Shown here: positions 12,001-23,150 of the stretch, in pieces | How positions within the stretch are numbered: the first letter of the stretch is position 1 | Layout of the letters: every line of letters begins with the position of its first letter | NCBI GenBank assembly: GCA_003550325.1 | Contig: QKWP01000617.1 | Span: 163,672-227,671, forward strand | Source of the DNA: Gigaspora rosea | Taxonomy: Eukaryota; Glomeromycota; Glomeromycetes; Diversisporales; Gigasporaceae | Length of the DNA stretch: 64,000 bases | Direction: 5' to 3' | The notes under the pieces: model-generated | Seen by the model: the letters and a program-made list of their open reading frames with translations, nothing else | The model's database searches: none | What the model was told of the DNA's origin: nothing | Made by a program: the position numbers and the translations under genes

Positions 12001-12975
12001 AATGGTTAATACTCTTAGATACAACATCAAAATAAACAGAAAAAATTTTATACTCACACTGGCAAGTTAATAATTAGATCGCATGATTTAATAGTTAATA
12101 CTCTTAAATATAACTAATATTAAAATAACAAAAATTTTATACTCACACTAGTAAGTTAATAATTAGAGTTGCATTATTTAGAAATTAATACTCTTTGGAT
12201 ACACCCAATACAAAAAAACTTTTATACTCACACTAATAAGTTAATAATTAGAGTTGTATTATTTAACGGTTAATACACTTAGATACACCCAATATCAAAA
12301 TAAACAACAAAACTTTTATACTCACGATAGTAAGTTAATAATTAGAGTTGCATTGTTTAATGGTTAATACTCTTAGATACAACATCAAAATAAACAGAAA
12401 AAATTTTATACTCACACTGGCAAGTTAATAATTAGATCGCATGATTTAATAGTTAATACTCTTAAATATAACTAATATTAAAATAACAAAAATTTTATAC
12501 TCACACTAGTAAGTTAATAATTAGAGTTGCATTATTTAGAAATTAATACTCTTTGGATACACCCAATACAAAATAACTTTTATACTCACACTAATAAGTT
12601 AATAATTAGAGTTGTATTATTTAACGGTTAATACACTTAGATACACCCAATATCAAAATAAACAACAAAACTTTTATACTCACGATAGTAAGTTAATAAT
12701 TAGAGTTGCATTGTTTAATGGTTAATACTCTTAGATACAACATCAAAATAAACGGAAAAATTTTATACTCACTCTGGCAAGTTAATAATTAGATCGCATG
12801 ATTTAATAGTTAACAGTTAAAACCCTTGTATACACCCAGTATCAAAGTAAACAGAAAAAAAAATTTTATACTCACACTAGTAAGTTAATTATTAGAGTTG
12901 CATTATTTAACGATTAATACTCTTAGATACACCCAATACAGTATCAAAATAAACAGAAAAATAACTATCACTCAC
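9085..12975. repeat. Satellite array, about 40 monomers of roughly 90-100 bp with a 358-bp higher-order repeat
   Basis: The monomer core is TATACTCACACTAGTAAG, TTAATAATTAGAGTTGCAT and GGTTAATACTCTTGGATAC. From about 10880 to 12820 four monomer types (A GCATTATTTAGAAATTAAT; B GTATTATTTAACGGTTAAT; C GCATTGTTTAATGGTTAAT; D GATCGCATGATTTAATAG) repeat in fixed order. The A-type ACTAGTAAG falls at 11072, 11431, 11789, 12147 and 12505, spacings of 359, 358, 358 and 358. Monomers outside that block are more diverged. A non-repeat stretch of about 130 bp interrupts at 10515-10645, and another divergent patch lies at 9290-9400. No coding potential. Confidence 0.95.
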
Positions 12976-15339
12976 ACTGCCAATTAACATGAATAAAAAA
13001 TTTAAAAAATTATTTAATAGTACTGAAATAATGGTAAAATTAACAGAGATAAACTTTAATAATTAATATATGAATTAATAATATCCGCCTATAAACGATG
13101 TGGTAAATAGTCGGGTGGAACAGTTTATTAATACCTGAAACATCGTTTAAAAGAAATAGTAATTAGAGTTATTATTTTGTGGCAATTTTCGTTTCAGCAT
13201 GCAAATTTTGGAATAAGCAAAAATAGTTCCACACTCACATTTGTGGGCTGGCAATTTAGCACAATTATTTATTTGATTGATTGAATTATTTAATAGTAAT
13301 TCTTTTTACAAACCAATTGTTTTTATTGATTATTTTTTTTTAAACAACAAAAAAAACTTACGACTTACGACCGTTAAAAAGACGAAGTCCCAAAGAACTC
13401 GAAAATTTCGTATGTATTATATATATACTGATATAGTTATACTGTGTGTACAAAATTTATACATAAAAAAAAAGGAGTTGTCATGTCATTTTGCTATATC
13501 CACATGCGAAATTTCTATAAAAATAGAATTTCAAGGGATACAAAAAAAAAAAAAATTTACTTCTCAACATGCACTTAATCGCAAATTTTAAACCAAAAAA
13601 CCGGCTTTAATTATACGAACCGTGTTAAATTCTAGTCTTGCATAATTTGATTCGAGGCGAAAATTCTGTAACGTATAACAAATACAAAAATAGTGTAGAT
13701 CACATAATATTTTTACTATTTCCGATGAAACTGCATGATCTGCAACCGGAGACCGATATTTCAGTATTTCCGACTGTTAGATAATTACTCATCGTTACTG
13801 TATCAGTATAAAATTTAAACTGAAATAACTTTTGAACTATTAAAGATATACGAGTAAAAATACCTTTATTATCTCTTTAAGATAATAGAGCTCTTTTTTT
13901 TGTCATAAAATTAATGTAATTAGTTTTCGCTTTAACTTATATGAAAAATAAAAAAGGGCTCTATTACTTTAAAGAGAATGATAAAAGGAATCTAATAAAT
14001 ATAATTTTGCATGCGTCTCATGAAATAGTTCAGGAGTTATTTCAGTCTGAAATTTTATACGTTTTCCGGTTTGGGTGGTACCTACACGTACATGTAACTT
14101 TTTTTTCATATAATGTTAGGTTCTAATTGTTATTAAAAAGAATGATCGACAAAAAATCATTATGATCTTCACTATCATATGACATTTCACACCCTAACGT
14201 ATATGTATTTAACCAAAAAGATTTTTACAAAAGGAAAATTAAATATCTAAGTTATTTCTGGGATCAAATAATTGGTTACTAACTTTCTATCTTTTGTATG
14301 GCGTAAAAAATCTACAACAATTAAAATTACTTATCAACATGCGCTTCATCGCTGGTTTTCACTATACCGTGTTAAATTTTAGTCTTGCATTATTTGGGTC
14401 GAGGAGAAAATTCTGTAACGTTACATGTATATTTAACCAAAGGATTTTTACAAGCGGAAAATTAAAATCTAATTTATTTCTGGGATCAAATAATTAGACA
14501 AAGGATTCCTAACTTTAAAATTATGCACTTCATCGCAAATTTTAAAGCAAAAAACCGGCTTTCATTATACCGTGTTAAATTCTAGTCTTACATTATCTGG
14601 TCCGAGGCGAAAATTCTGTAACGTTACATGTATATTTAACCAAAAAAATTTTTACAAGCGGAAAATTAAATAATTAAGTTATTTCTAGAACAAATAATTA
14701 GACAACGAATTCAAAAAATTCCCAATTTTCTATCTTTTGTATGACGTAAAAAGTCTACAATTGTTCTAAATAAATCTAACATATATTCAAAAGGATAGAG
14801 TACGCACTCAATAACCCGCCTAATAAAATAGATAATAGGCAATTTTTAATAGCGATAAGTAATAAAAGTATCTATTTGCAAAATAAGGATTTAACCCGGG
14901 TAGAGTAACTGGGTCATAGACGGACTTTCGTCTGATTGGCTGTGTAAATCAATTGCCCGAGTATGTTACCCGCGTATTCGCATCACGGGACAGTAAATCA
15001 ACCAATCAAATCGTAAGACTTGCAGATACTTTACCAGTATTACCTAGGTACTTACCCAGGTAAGCTAGCAATTAACCTGCAGGTAACCCGGATTGAATTT
15101 TTTTTAAACGGGACTAATCCTCATGCAAAAACAAAAAATTGTCAAATAAAGAAATATGAATACTACGTATGACGGAAAAATGTGCCCTTTTTTCTTATCT
15201 ATATGGTTACATAATTAAACAGATTTATTTTATTATAAAAAGTTGCCCGGTACAGTATGGGAAATGCTATTGGAATGCTTAGTCGTTAAATATTAACAAA
15301 ACGAAATTGTGTTGAAAATATTATCAAAGCTTAGAAAAA
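12976..15339. other. Non-coding interval with dispersed direct repeats
   Basis: No gene is recognised. A unit containing ACCGTGTTAAATTCTAGTCT and GAAAATTCTGTAACGT recurs at about 13619, 14366 and 14569, followed in the later copies by ATTTTTACAAGCGGAAAATT. Near 14890-15098 a possible small inverted-end element begins ACCCGGGTAGAGTAAC and ends GTAACCCGG. The last 240 bp before 15340 are the likely promoter/5' UTR of the Sel1-kinase gene. Confidence 0.5.
13806..14061. repeat. 255-bp imperfect palindrome (foldback)
   Basis: The outer arms pair GTATAAAATTTAAACTGAAA (13806) with the complement of the segment ending AAATTTTATAC (14061), continuing through GAACTATT and TAATAGAGCTC/GAGCTC(T)ATTA towards a centre near 13930. 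No ORF is present. It resembles the foldback repeats at 43818-44044 and 46582-47172 in architecture but not in sequence. Confidence 0.6.
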
Positions 15340-17838
15340 ATGGGTGATTCTGATGGAATTGGAGCAGAAAAATATAAAGCGCTCTTCAATTATTATCAAG
15401 AATCAGCCGAAATGGGCAATACTGATGGAATGTTTCAAGTTGGTCATTGCTATCAGCATGGAATTGGTGTCGAAAAAAATGAGCGTAATGCATTCAATTA
15501 TTATCAAAAATCAGGCGAAATAGGTAATTCTGAAGGAATGCTTCAAGTTGGCTACTGCTATCAAAATGGAATTGGTGTAAAAAAGGAACTTCGCATGGCG
15601 TTAATTTATTATGAAAAATCAGCCGAAATGGGTAATCCTAAAGGAATGTTTCAAGTCGGAAACTGCTATCAATATGGAATTGGTGTCAAAAAAGATAAGC
15701 ATAAAGCATTTATTTATTATCAAAAATCATCGGAAAAGGGAAACTCCAAAGCGATATTTCGAGCCGGTCGTTGCTATCAATATGGAATTGGGATAAAAAA
15801 AGACGAAAATAATGCGTTCATTTTTTATCAAAGGTTGGCCAGAATGGGTAATTCTAAAGCAATGCTCCAAGTCGGGCATTGTTATCAAGATGGAATTGGT
15901 GTCAAAAAAGATATGCATAATGCATTCAATTTTTATAAAAGATCGGCTGAAACGGGTAATAATCCTAAAGCAATGTATCATGTAGGTAATTGTTATTATC
16001 GTGGAGTTGGTGTTAGAAAGGATGTATGTGAAGCAGTCAAGTTTTATCTAAAGGCAGCTGAGAACGGACATGCTGGTGCAATAAATTGTCTTGGTAATTG
16101 TTATCGATATGGGAATGGTGTTGAAAAGGATGAACGTAAAGCATTTACTAATTATGAAAAGACAGCCAAAATGGGGCACACTAATGCAAGATATAATCTT
16201 AGTGATTGCTATCGACATGGAATTGGCGTGAAAATGAATTTAAAAAGGCCAATTCTTGGTATTCGAAGTAAGCAATTTACATTATTTATTAATTAATTAT
16301 TACTAATGTCAAATTTTAACAAGAATTTTAATATTAAATTCATATAGAAATAATTCACCAGGTAACATTATAATTGTTATAAGCGGAAACGGAATTTAAG
16401 TTGATTCGGAATTTTCTTGTTAGGATAGGGTTAGGGTATAGGTTTATATATAACAAATACTACCATAAATGTTGGTATAATTAAAGAATTCCGAATACAC
16501 TTAAATTCTGTATCCACTTACAACATAATCATTGAAACTTATTAATTTTGCTTAACAATTCACAATACAAATTCTTCTAGTGACAAATGAATATACACAT
16601 GAAAATAACAATATTGATGATGATTTGAAAGAATTGCTGAATGCAAATACTCAATTGAAATGGATCCCTTATAATAAATTTGAAAAAATCGAAGAATTAA
16701 AGAAAGGTGGATCTGCAACTGTATTTCGTGCTCAATGGTTATGTGAATCTCAAAAATTTATGAAAAGATCTGTTGCACTTAAAATATTTAGCGGATCAAA
16801 AGATAATAAAAAAGACTTTATAAGAGAGGTAATTTTAAAGGTTAATTTTTTTGAATTAAGATAATTTCGATAGTTTTTTTTTAACGTTAACCAAACCATG
16901 ATAAATTTTATACTAAAGCTAAAGGCGTATTGTGATATCTATCATAAATATCCTACTTTTTTAAGGTGTTATGGTATTTCGAAGGAAAACAATTCTGGAA
17001 ACTATATACTTGTTATGAGATATGTAAAACAGGTTCATTACATGCCAAACTTAAATCTCTTGCACAAATGAGATTAGAAAAAAAGTTATCTCTTTTACGA
17101 AATATTGCCTCAGATCTTCAGATCATTCATTCTCAGAATCTTATTAACACAGATTTACATAGTGGCAATATTTTATTAAATGATTTAAATCATGCATATA
17201 TCGCAGATTTAGGATTTTCAATTCCTGATAATTTAACATCAACGTTAAAATCTGATGGAATTCTTGGAATTTTACCATATATCGACCCTGAAGTTCTTAA
17301 TGGCAAATCGTATACCAAAAAGTCTGACATTTACTCATTTGGTATCATCATGTGGGAGATTTTGTATGGAAAGCAAGTATACTCTAATGATAAATCTGAA
17401 TCACAATTGCAATTACTACAATTCCAAATACGGTTTGATGGCTGGCACCCACATATTCCTGAAGATGTAACACCACCCTGTTATGTGGACCTTATGAAAA
17501 AGTGTTGGAGTAGAGAACCAGAAAAACGTCCATCAGCTGAAGAAATTTGTAACATCTTTACACAATGGCAAAATGACAAAAATATTTTATTAGAATTATC
17601 TAAATATAATAAAAAAATACGGAGTCAGAGCAGTAATGGTAAGATATATTTCTTTTTAACTATAATTATTTATTCTTTCCTAATATTACTATTTGTTAAT
17701 TTTTAAATACAAGATCCCAAAAAACATTCCGACAACATGCATACAAGTAAAATTATAAAGCAGATTATGGGAGAACCAAACGTTAACAAACAATTGGATA
17801 AAATTGGTTCTGATGATGATTTTATTTTACCTTTGTAA
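15340..17838 (+). pseudogene. Sel1-repeat / tyrosine-kinase-like gene with one apparent frameshift
   Basis: Proposed single gene. Exon 1 (15340-16267) encodes about eight 36-residue Sel1 repeats of the type YYQKSAEMGN..GM.QVG.CYQ.GIGV, residues about 13-305; these are solenoids that scaffold protein contacts. Exon 2 (16581-16828) has the glycine loop KKGGSATVFRAQW and the VALK lysine. Exon 3 (16919-17638) has the catalytic loop DLHSGNILL, DLG in place of DFG, and DPE in place of APE. Exon 4 (17714-17838) ends DDDFILPL. Junctions: A/GTAAGC to AG/TG (creating an ATG codon), GAG/GTAATT to AAG/CTA, and G/GTAAGA to AAG/AT; all keep frame. The kinase exon has no in-frame ATG of its own, supporting fusion. 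The HRD position reads NTD, so activity is doubtful. Near 17023-17031 the frame jumps by one base between YILVMRYVK and TGSLHAKL. This is either a real lesion or a sequence error. Confidence 0.75.
16382..16518. mobile_element. 137-bp Tc1/mariner-like MITE in the first intron
   Basis: The ends AGCGGAAACGGAATTTAAG (16382) and the complement of CTTAAATTCTGTATCCACT (16518) are inverted over about 33 bp and extend to TTCGGAATT. TA dinucleotides flank both sides (16380-16381, 16519-16520). The interior contains GGGTTAGGGTATAGG. Its presence accounts for the unusual 313-bp length of the intron joining the Sel1 and kinase exons. Confidence 0.75.
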
Positions 17839-19691
17839 TAATGAAAAAGAAACGGTATATACTACTTAAAGATTAAGTTTTTTTTATAGATTGTTAAAAA
17901 TAAGAAATACGAACTTGTCATAAACAAATGTCGACTGAAATCTTTTTATATTCGAATATTTATTTAATACAAAAAAGATCACACATACATAAAAATTATT
18001 TAAGGTGATTAAAGCATTCAACTAATTAAATAATATTATGTTCTTAATATTTCAAAAATTATTTGATCTAGAATAAATGAATCGTTTTAAATTTACCGGT
18101 ATTATAGTGTTATCAAACTTACAAATTAATTTTGATTTTATTTTATGATAATTATCTACTTCATTTTTTTGCGATTTGTTAATTATTTGAGCGCTGCAGA
18201 ATGAAAAATCTGATGTGAAAAATTTTCATTATTGCGAATTTAACCCCGAAGAATTTAATTTATCACTTGTACAATCCATGTTCTGGTCGTTTCGATAGTA
18301 TGTGTCGCTTAAATATTTTATAGTGTATAGACACAGCTTTTCTTTTTCTATAGCGATAACAAAAAACTTATATCCTAAAAATATTGAAGTGTGTATGCTA
18401 TCAAAACGAGTTGTACACAATAATTGTTCTGGACACTTTTTTACGCACTATGTGATACAAAAATTACGTTTTTGATGCGGTTTGACCATGAAAGGTTCTT
18501 TTTTGATGCGGCTATTTGATTAAATAATATAGCGATAGTATTATATAAAAGGTTATAAAATAAATAAATTATTCAATTTCTAGTAATTTACAATTCTTCT
18601 AAGTTTAAATTCTCAATAGTGAAAACTTTAATTTTCACTTCCATATTTCACTCTGTTGCACTAATTCAAATGTTTATCTTTTATCGGTTTATTCTTCTAA
18701 GTTTAAATTCTCTATAGTGAAAACTTTAATTTTCACTTCCATATTTCACTCTGTTGCACTAATTCAAATGTTTATCTTTTATCGGTTTATTAAAAACACT
18801 ATTTTCTAATTAAGTTTTCTCGTTTCGTTATTTTTTAAATAAAAATATTCGTTCATTTTAACAATATTATTATGGCAGCTACAGAAAATAAGAATGTATT
18901 AACATCGTTTCTGTTCTAGTCAAATCATTAATTTTAAACTCGTTGTCAAGCTCTTAGATTTTATTCAATAACTCAACAATTTTCTGGTAATTTCAATAGC
19001 AATGTGCTGTGCTACTCCAATATTTTATTGTATACGAGAGTTCTTGGTCATTGTTATAAAATAATATAAAATACTAAAGTGACACATCCATTGAAATAGC
19101 CAGAGCATCAATTACACTTCTATTATTCAGTGACTAAATTCATTACCGTAAAAACTTAAATTTTTACTTCTAGATTTTTATTCTGCCGCACTCATATAAT
19201 ATGAAAATTATAGACATCCATATAAAAAGATGTTTTTTGTATTATTGTATTTTTAATACCAAAGCACCTATTTATTTAATTCAAATATCAGAATTTTTGC
19301 AGATTGATTTATTGTCAAGTTGTAATTTTTAATATTAGTATGCTTATCATTATTTATTTATTCTTATTTTGTTTATTTTTTGAAGTAAAGAGTATTGACA
19401 ATAAAAACAATAATAGAATAAATTGAAAAACAAAAAATTCATAAAAAAATACATAGAACGTTTCGATTCATACACAATGATAAGTTTGATAAATGATAAC
19501 ATTTCACACATATAAATAAAGTGGTCAAAAAAATTATAAAATTTTTATTAAAACACACAGAAATGATTTACATTTTCCAGGAAAAAAAATTAAAAATTTA
19601 GAATTTATCCATTCCACTTAAAAGAATACTTTAGTGATAAACCAATTATGTAAAAAGTTTAAATTTACAAACTTAAACTTTAGCAATTTGT
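17839..19691. other. AT-rich intergenic interval
   Basis: Contains the kinase gene 3' flank (a T-rich tract at 17878-17886) and a 98-bp tandem duplication (listed separately). No gene is supported; open frames here are short and AT-composed. Confidence 0.5.
18593..18788. repeat. 98-bp tandem duplication, two copies
   Basis: ATTCTTCTAAGTTTAAATTC starts at 18593 and again at 18691. The copies differ by about one base (CTCAATAG versus CTCTATAG), indicating a recent duplication. Confidence 0.95.
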
Positions 19692-21260
19692 ATGCAATTT
19701 GGTTTTTTTTTTAAAAAAAACAATAAAAATAAACTAGATAAACTAGTCGAACTCCAGGAACATGGATACAATTATCAACATGGTATCGTTGTCAATAAAA
19801 ATGAAAAGAAGGTAAACATGGAATACATTGTCGCAATAAAGGGAATTGGAGTTAAGAAGATGAACATAAGGCATTCATTATTATCAAAAATCTGCTGATG
19901 TAGGGATATAGATGGAGCATCTAATGTTGGTTATCGTTAGGAATTGAAATAGATGAAAAAAAAGTTTTTGAATATTTTAAAAATCTAAATATGGAATCTG
20001 TTGCAGGAATAATTTATGTTATAAAATGGGATCTATGTACCGAGAGACATACAACGAGCCAATCACTGGTATAAAATGGAAAGAATTACAAGAAAAGCAA
20101 GTAAAATATCATGTGAAACATTAATAATTTAAAAAAATATTAGAAGATGAAAAACATCAATTAACATGGATTACTTATAATGAATTTAAAGACGTTCAAA
20201 AGATAGAAAATGTGGATTTGCAACCATTTATTGTGCATATTGGCTTGATAAAAGCAGAAGATTGTGGGTATATGTAGCTCTTAAACGGTTCATGTTCGAG
20301 TGATGAGGTAATGCATCAAAGTATTATTGAATTTTTTATTTTTATCTAATTTATCATCATTCTTGAAATGTCACAGAGTATCTAGAGACAATTATTCTAA
20401 TGATTATGATAGTTTTGGAGTATATTAAAAAAACATTCTTTAAAGCAAAATCTTAAAATAGCGCTAATGAACTTGAGAGACAAATTAAACCTGTTACATT
20501 GTGTCTCTTCAGATCTTGAATCATTTCATTCTCAAGAACTCATCCATCGAGACCTTCATAGCGGAAATATCCTACAAACCAATTTACATAAAGTATACAT
20601 CACAAATTTTGGGTTCATGTCAAGTGAAAAAAAAAAACATAAAAGACAGGAGGAGAAATTATGTGTGTTACCTTACGTTGCTCCTGAAAGGTTAAAATTC
20701 ACACAAGCCTATGATTAGAAGTCATCATGACTGAGATATCAACTGAACAGAGAGCTTTCGATTGAATTTCATTCAATACTATTCAAAGATTGATATAGTC
20801 ACACCATTAGGTGCCAGGTTTATGAAAACTCATCTAGATGCACACCTCTATTGGTCCAAATAATATAACAATTATAAATTTTTAACCTCTCTAAATACAC
20901 ACCCCCTATAAGTGCACATTTTGCTTCTTTTTTTTTTTTTTTTTACTAGGGTCCTGAGGGTGTGCACTTAGAGAGGTGCGACTGTATGTGATAAAAAACA
21001 TCCATAATGATCTAAATTCGATGAAAGAACACCTGAATGCTATATTAAATTGGCAAGGTGATGCATGGATCCTGATCAAGAAAAAAGACCCAGAGCACCA
21101 TTATAAGCGCAACATTAATTTATTGGCTTTATCGGATAAATCAGACTAAAAAATAATGAAATTGAAAAATAATTTTTGTACACAAGTAAAACTATAAAAC
21201 TGATTAAAGGAGAACGAAAAATTAACAAACATATATATGAATAAAATTGGTTTGGATGAT
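19692..21260 (+). pseudogene. Decayed Sel1-kinase paralogue
   Basis: Sel1 remnants at 19750-20100 (NYQHGIVV, GIGVKK, then frame-shifted ANHWYK) lead into a kinase start (LTWITYNEFKDVQKIEN, about 20160-20215), a glycine loop and lysine in other frames (GFATIYCAYWLDK, VALKRF, to about 20300), and the catalytic loop HRDLHSGNIL (about 20543-20572). It then reads LPYVAPERL, and after a 250-bp disruption RTPECYIKLA, a stop, and CMDPDQEKRPRAP (about 21025-21100). The 3' flank (TSKTIKLI, then GGATGATGATTG) parallels the last exon of the gene at 15340-17838. Many stops and frame changes. Unlike the first copy, it retains canonical HRD. The Sel1-then-kinase order supports the fused architecture of the first copy. 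Confidence 0.85.
20837..20984. mobile_element. Possible Tc1/pogo-like MITE inside the kinase pseudogene
   Basis: The right end reads GAGAGGTGCGACTG followed by TA. Its complement CAGTCGCACCTCTCTAAGTG resembles the CAGTCGAACCTCT ends of pogo-type elements. A weaker left match, GATGCACACCTCTATTGG, follows a TA at 20835-20836. The terminal repeats are imperfect, so the boundaries are tentative. It interrupts the kinase C-lobe. Confidence 0.45.
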
Positions 21261-23032
21261 GATTGTACATCACACAAAAGAAACAGCAAGTATTATATAA
21301 AGTTTTTTTTTTTTTCCTTCCTCTAAACCTTTATTTCGATATTTTATAATTCATACATTTGTACATTATAATCACTATCTACTATTGGGTTTACAGGTGA
21401 GAGCTACTTTACTCTTGACCTTATCTTAGCTAGATAGGTCACCAGACACCTAGTCTTCGTATATACAACTGTGTGGAAGTTGGTTGTATCGAATGTAATT
21501 TTGCTGCCACCTTATGAACCTCGTTTAACTTATATAGCCTTTTCTCTAAGACTATCATTGGTAGAGTTGTTTCGTTATTTTCTTCTTGCCTAATTCTTCT
21601 ACTCGGCAGCCAGTTCTTCTTGTATATTTCAGTCATTATTTTGTGATGGATTTGACTCATGTATTTCTGTTTCTTCTTGTTTGATACTCCTATCTCCATC
21701 ATTTTTTCCGTTATAAAGCCCACCAGAACTCCCTTTTTTACATGCAGCTCCAAATACTCTTTTACAAATTCTCCACATCTTGACTAACTTCTTTTATCAT
21801 TTCTCTTATTATTTTATCCAGTGTAGTTTCTTTTCTGAGCAGCTTAACAAGTGTGGGGTATCTTTGTTTTTTGTTTACATCTTGCACATAAGTAGTTCTT
21901 GTTTTTACTGGGTTACTAATATGTAAATTAACATAATTTGGAAGTTTGTTAGTTATGAGTTTTGTTTTGAAGTTTTTTATACTTGATTGTGCTGGGTTAG
22001 TACCCAGACTTAATGGTCTTTCTGCATATGATAGGTATGTTATTGTTGCACTCCAATTTATTTCTGGTAACACCTCTTTCCAGTATCTTATCCAATTTTG
22101 TCCTAACCAGTTTATTGTACTTTCTGCTTGTATTATTTGGTTCATCAATTTCCTGCTACAAAACAGTATTGTATAATTGCAGTACAGCATCATGTAGTAG
22201 TTACTCATCAATAGTTGTGGATTGAAACTGATTTTCATTATTTCTTTCAATTCACTCTGTTATTTTAGTTCCTTATCTACCATTATGTTTATATCTTGTT
22301 CTCTGTCTACTAACAGCCCTTTGATACAGGTCAGAATATTTCCATAATTTTGTTTATGTAGATTTGGCACATATATTGACTGCAAACACTTAATTTTATC
22401 TATTTTTCTTTTAAAGTAATTGTTATTATTATAGTATTATTTTTTATTTTGCATTCTTATGAATTGAACTAAGTATTGTAATAAACCCAATGAGCATAAT
22501 ATATAATTTTGTTGGTGATGTTGCATTTGTTATTGTCCAGACTCTATCATTGTAGTGCATTCTCAATGATGTGCTTGGTTTCACAATTCTATTAATATTC
22601 AACTCTCCTAGTATTATGTCTATTTCTAGTTTTTTTTTCTATGTTCACATCTACTAATTCATTATATATTGATGTTATTGAACTAACTAGTGCCTTTAAA
22701 AACATTTCTTCTGGAATATTTATCTCCTTTTTCTCCAATTTTCTTTTTTTTACTTCTATTAAGCTCTCTATATTAGCATGAATTATTCCTTTTTTATCTA
22801 TATGCAATGAATATACATCTTTTTTCAAGAAAGTAAACTTATTTATTTTTAACGTTGTATCATTTAATTTGCACTCTTACATTTTGTCACATTGTTTTGG
22901 TTATCAATATTCCAATGCTTTATTTTTAAATATCCATCACTACTACTGGATATTCTTCTTATTTCTTTCCTATTTGTTATTGTCTATTTATTCTTATCTT
23001 TCTTTTTCTATTTATTTAATATAAATAGATTA

Positions 23033-23150
23033 GAGTTGCATAATGTTTTACTAGAGAAGTCAGTTTCTTTTATTTCCTTTACTATTATCTTGAGTTGCAT
23101 AATGTTTTACTAGAGAAGTCAGTTTCTTCTATTCCTTTACTATTATTTTA
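23033..23150. repeat. 59-bp tandem duplication inside the LINE relic
   Basis: GAGTTGCATAATGTTTTACT starts at 23033 and again at 23092. The copies are near-identical through GTCAGTTTCTT and CCTTTACTATTAT. Confidence 0.85.

Noticed and set aside
9085-12975. A run of coding tandem repeats
   Set aside because: Every frame is full of stops; the monomer length is not kept to multiples of three.
17640-17706. A C-terminal hydrophobic tail (IYFFLTIIIYSFLILLF) that would make the kinase a membrane protein
   Set aside because: It is translation of an intron: GTAAGA donor at 17639 and an AAG acceptor at 17713 join in frame to an exon ending DDDFILPL, whose equivalent exists in the paralogue.
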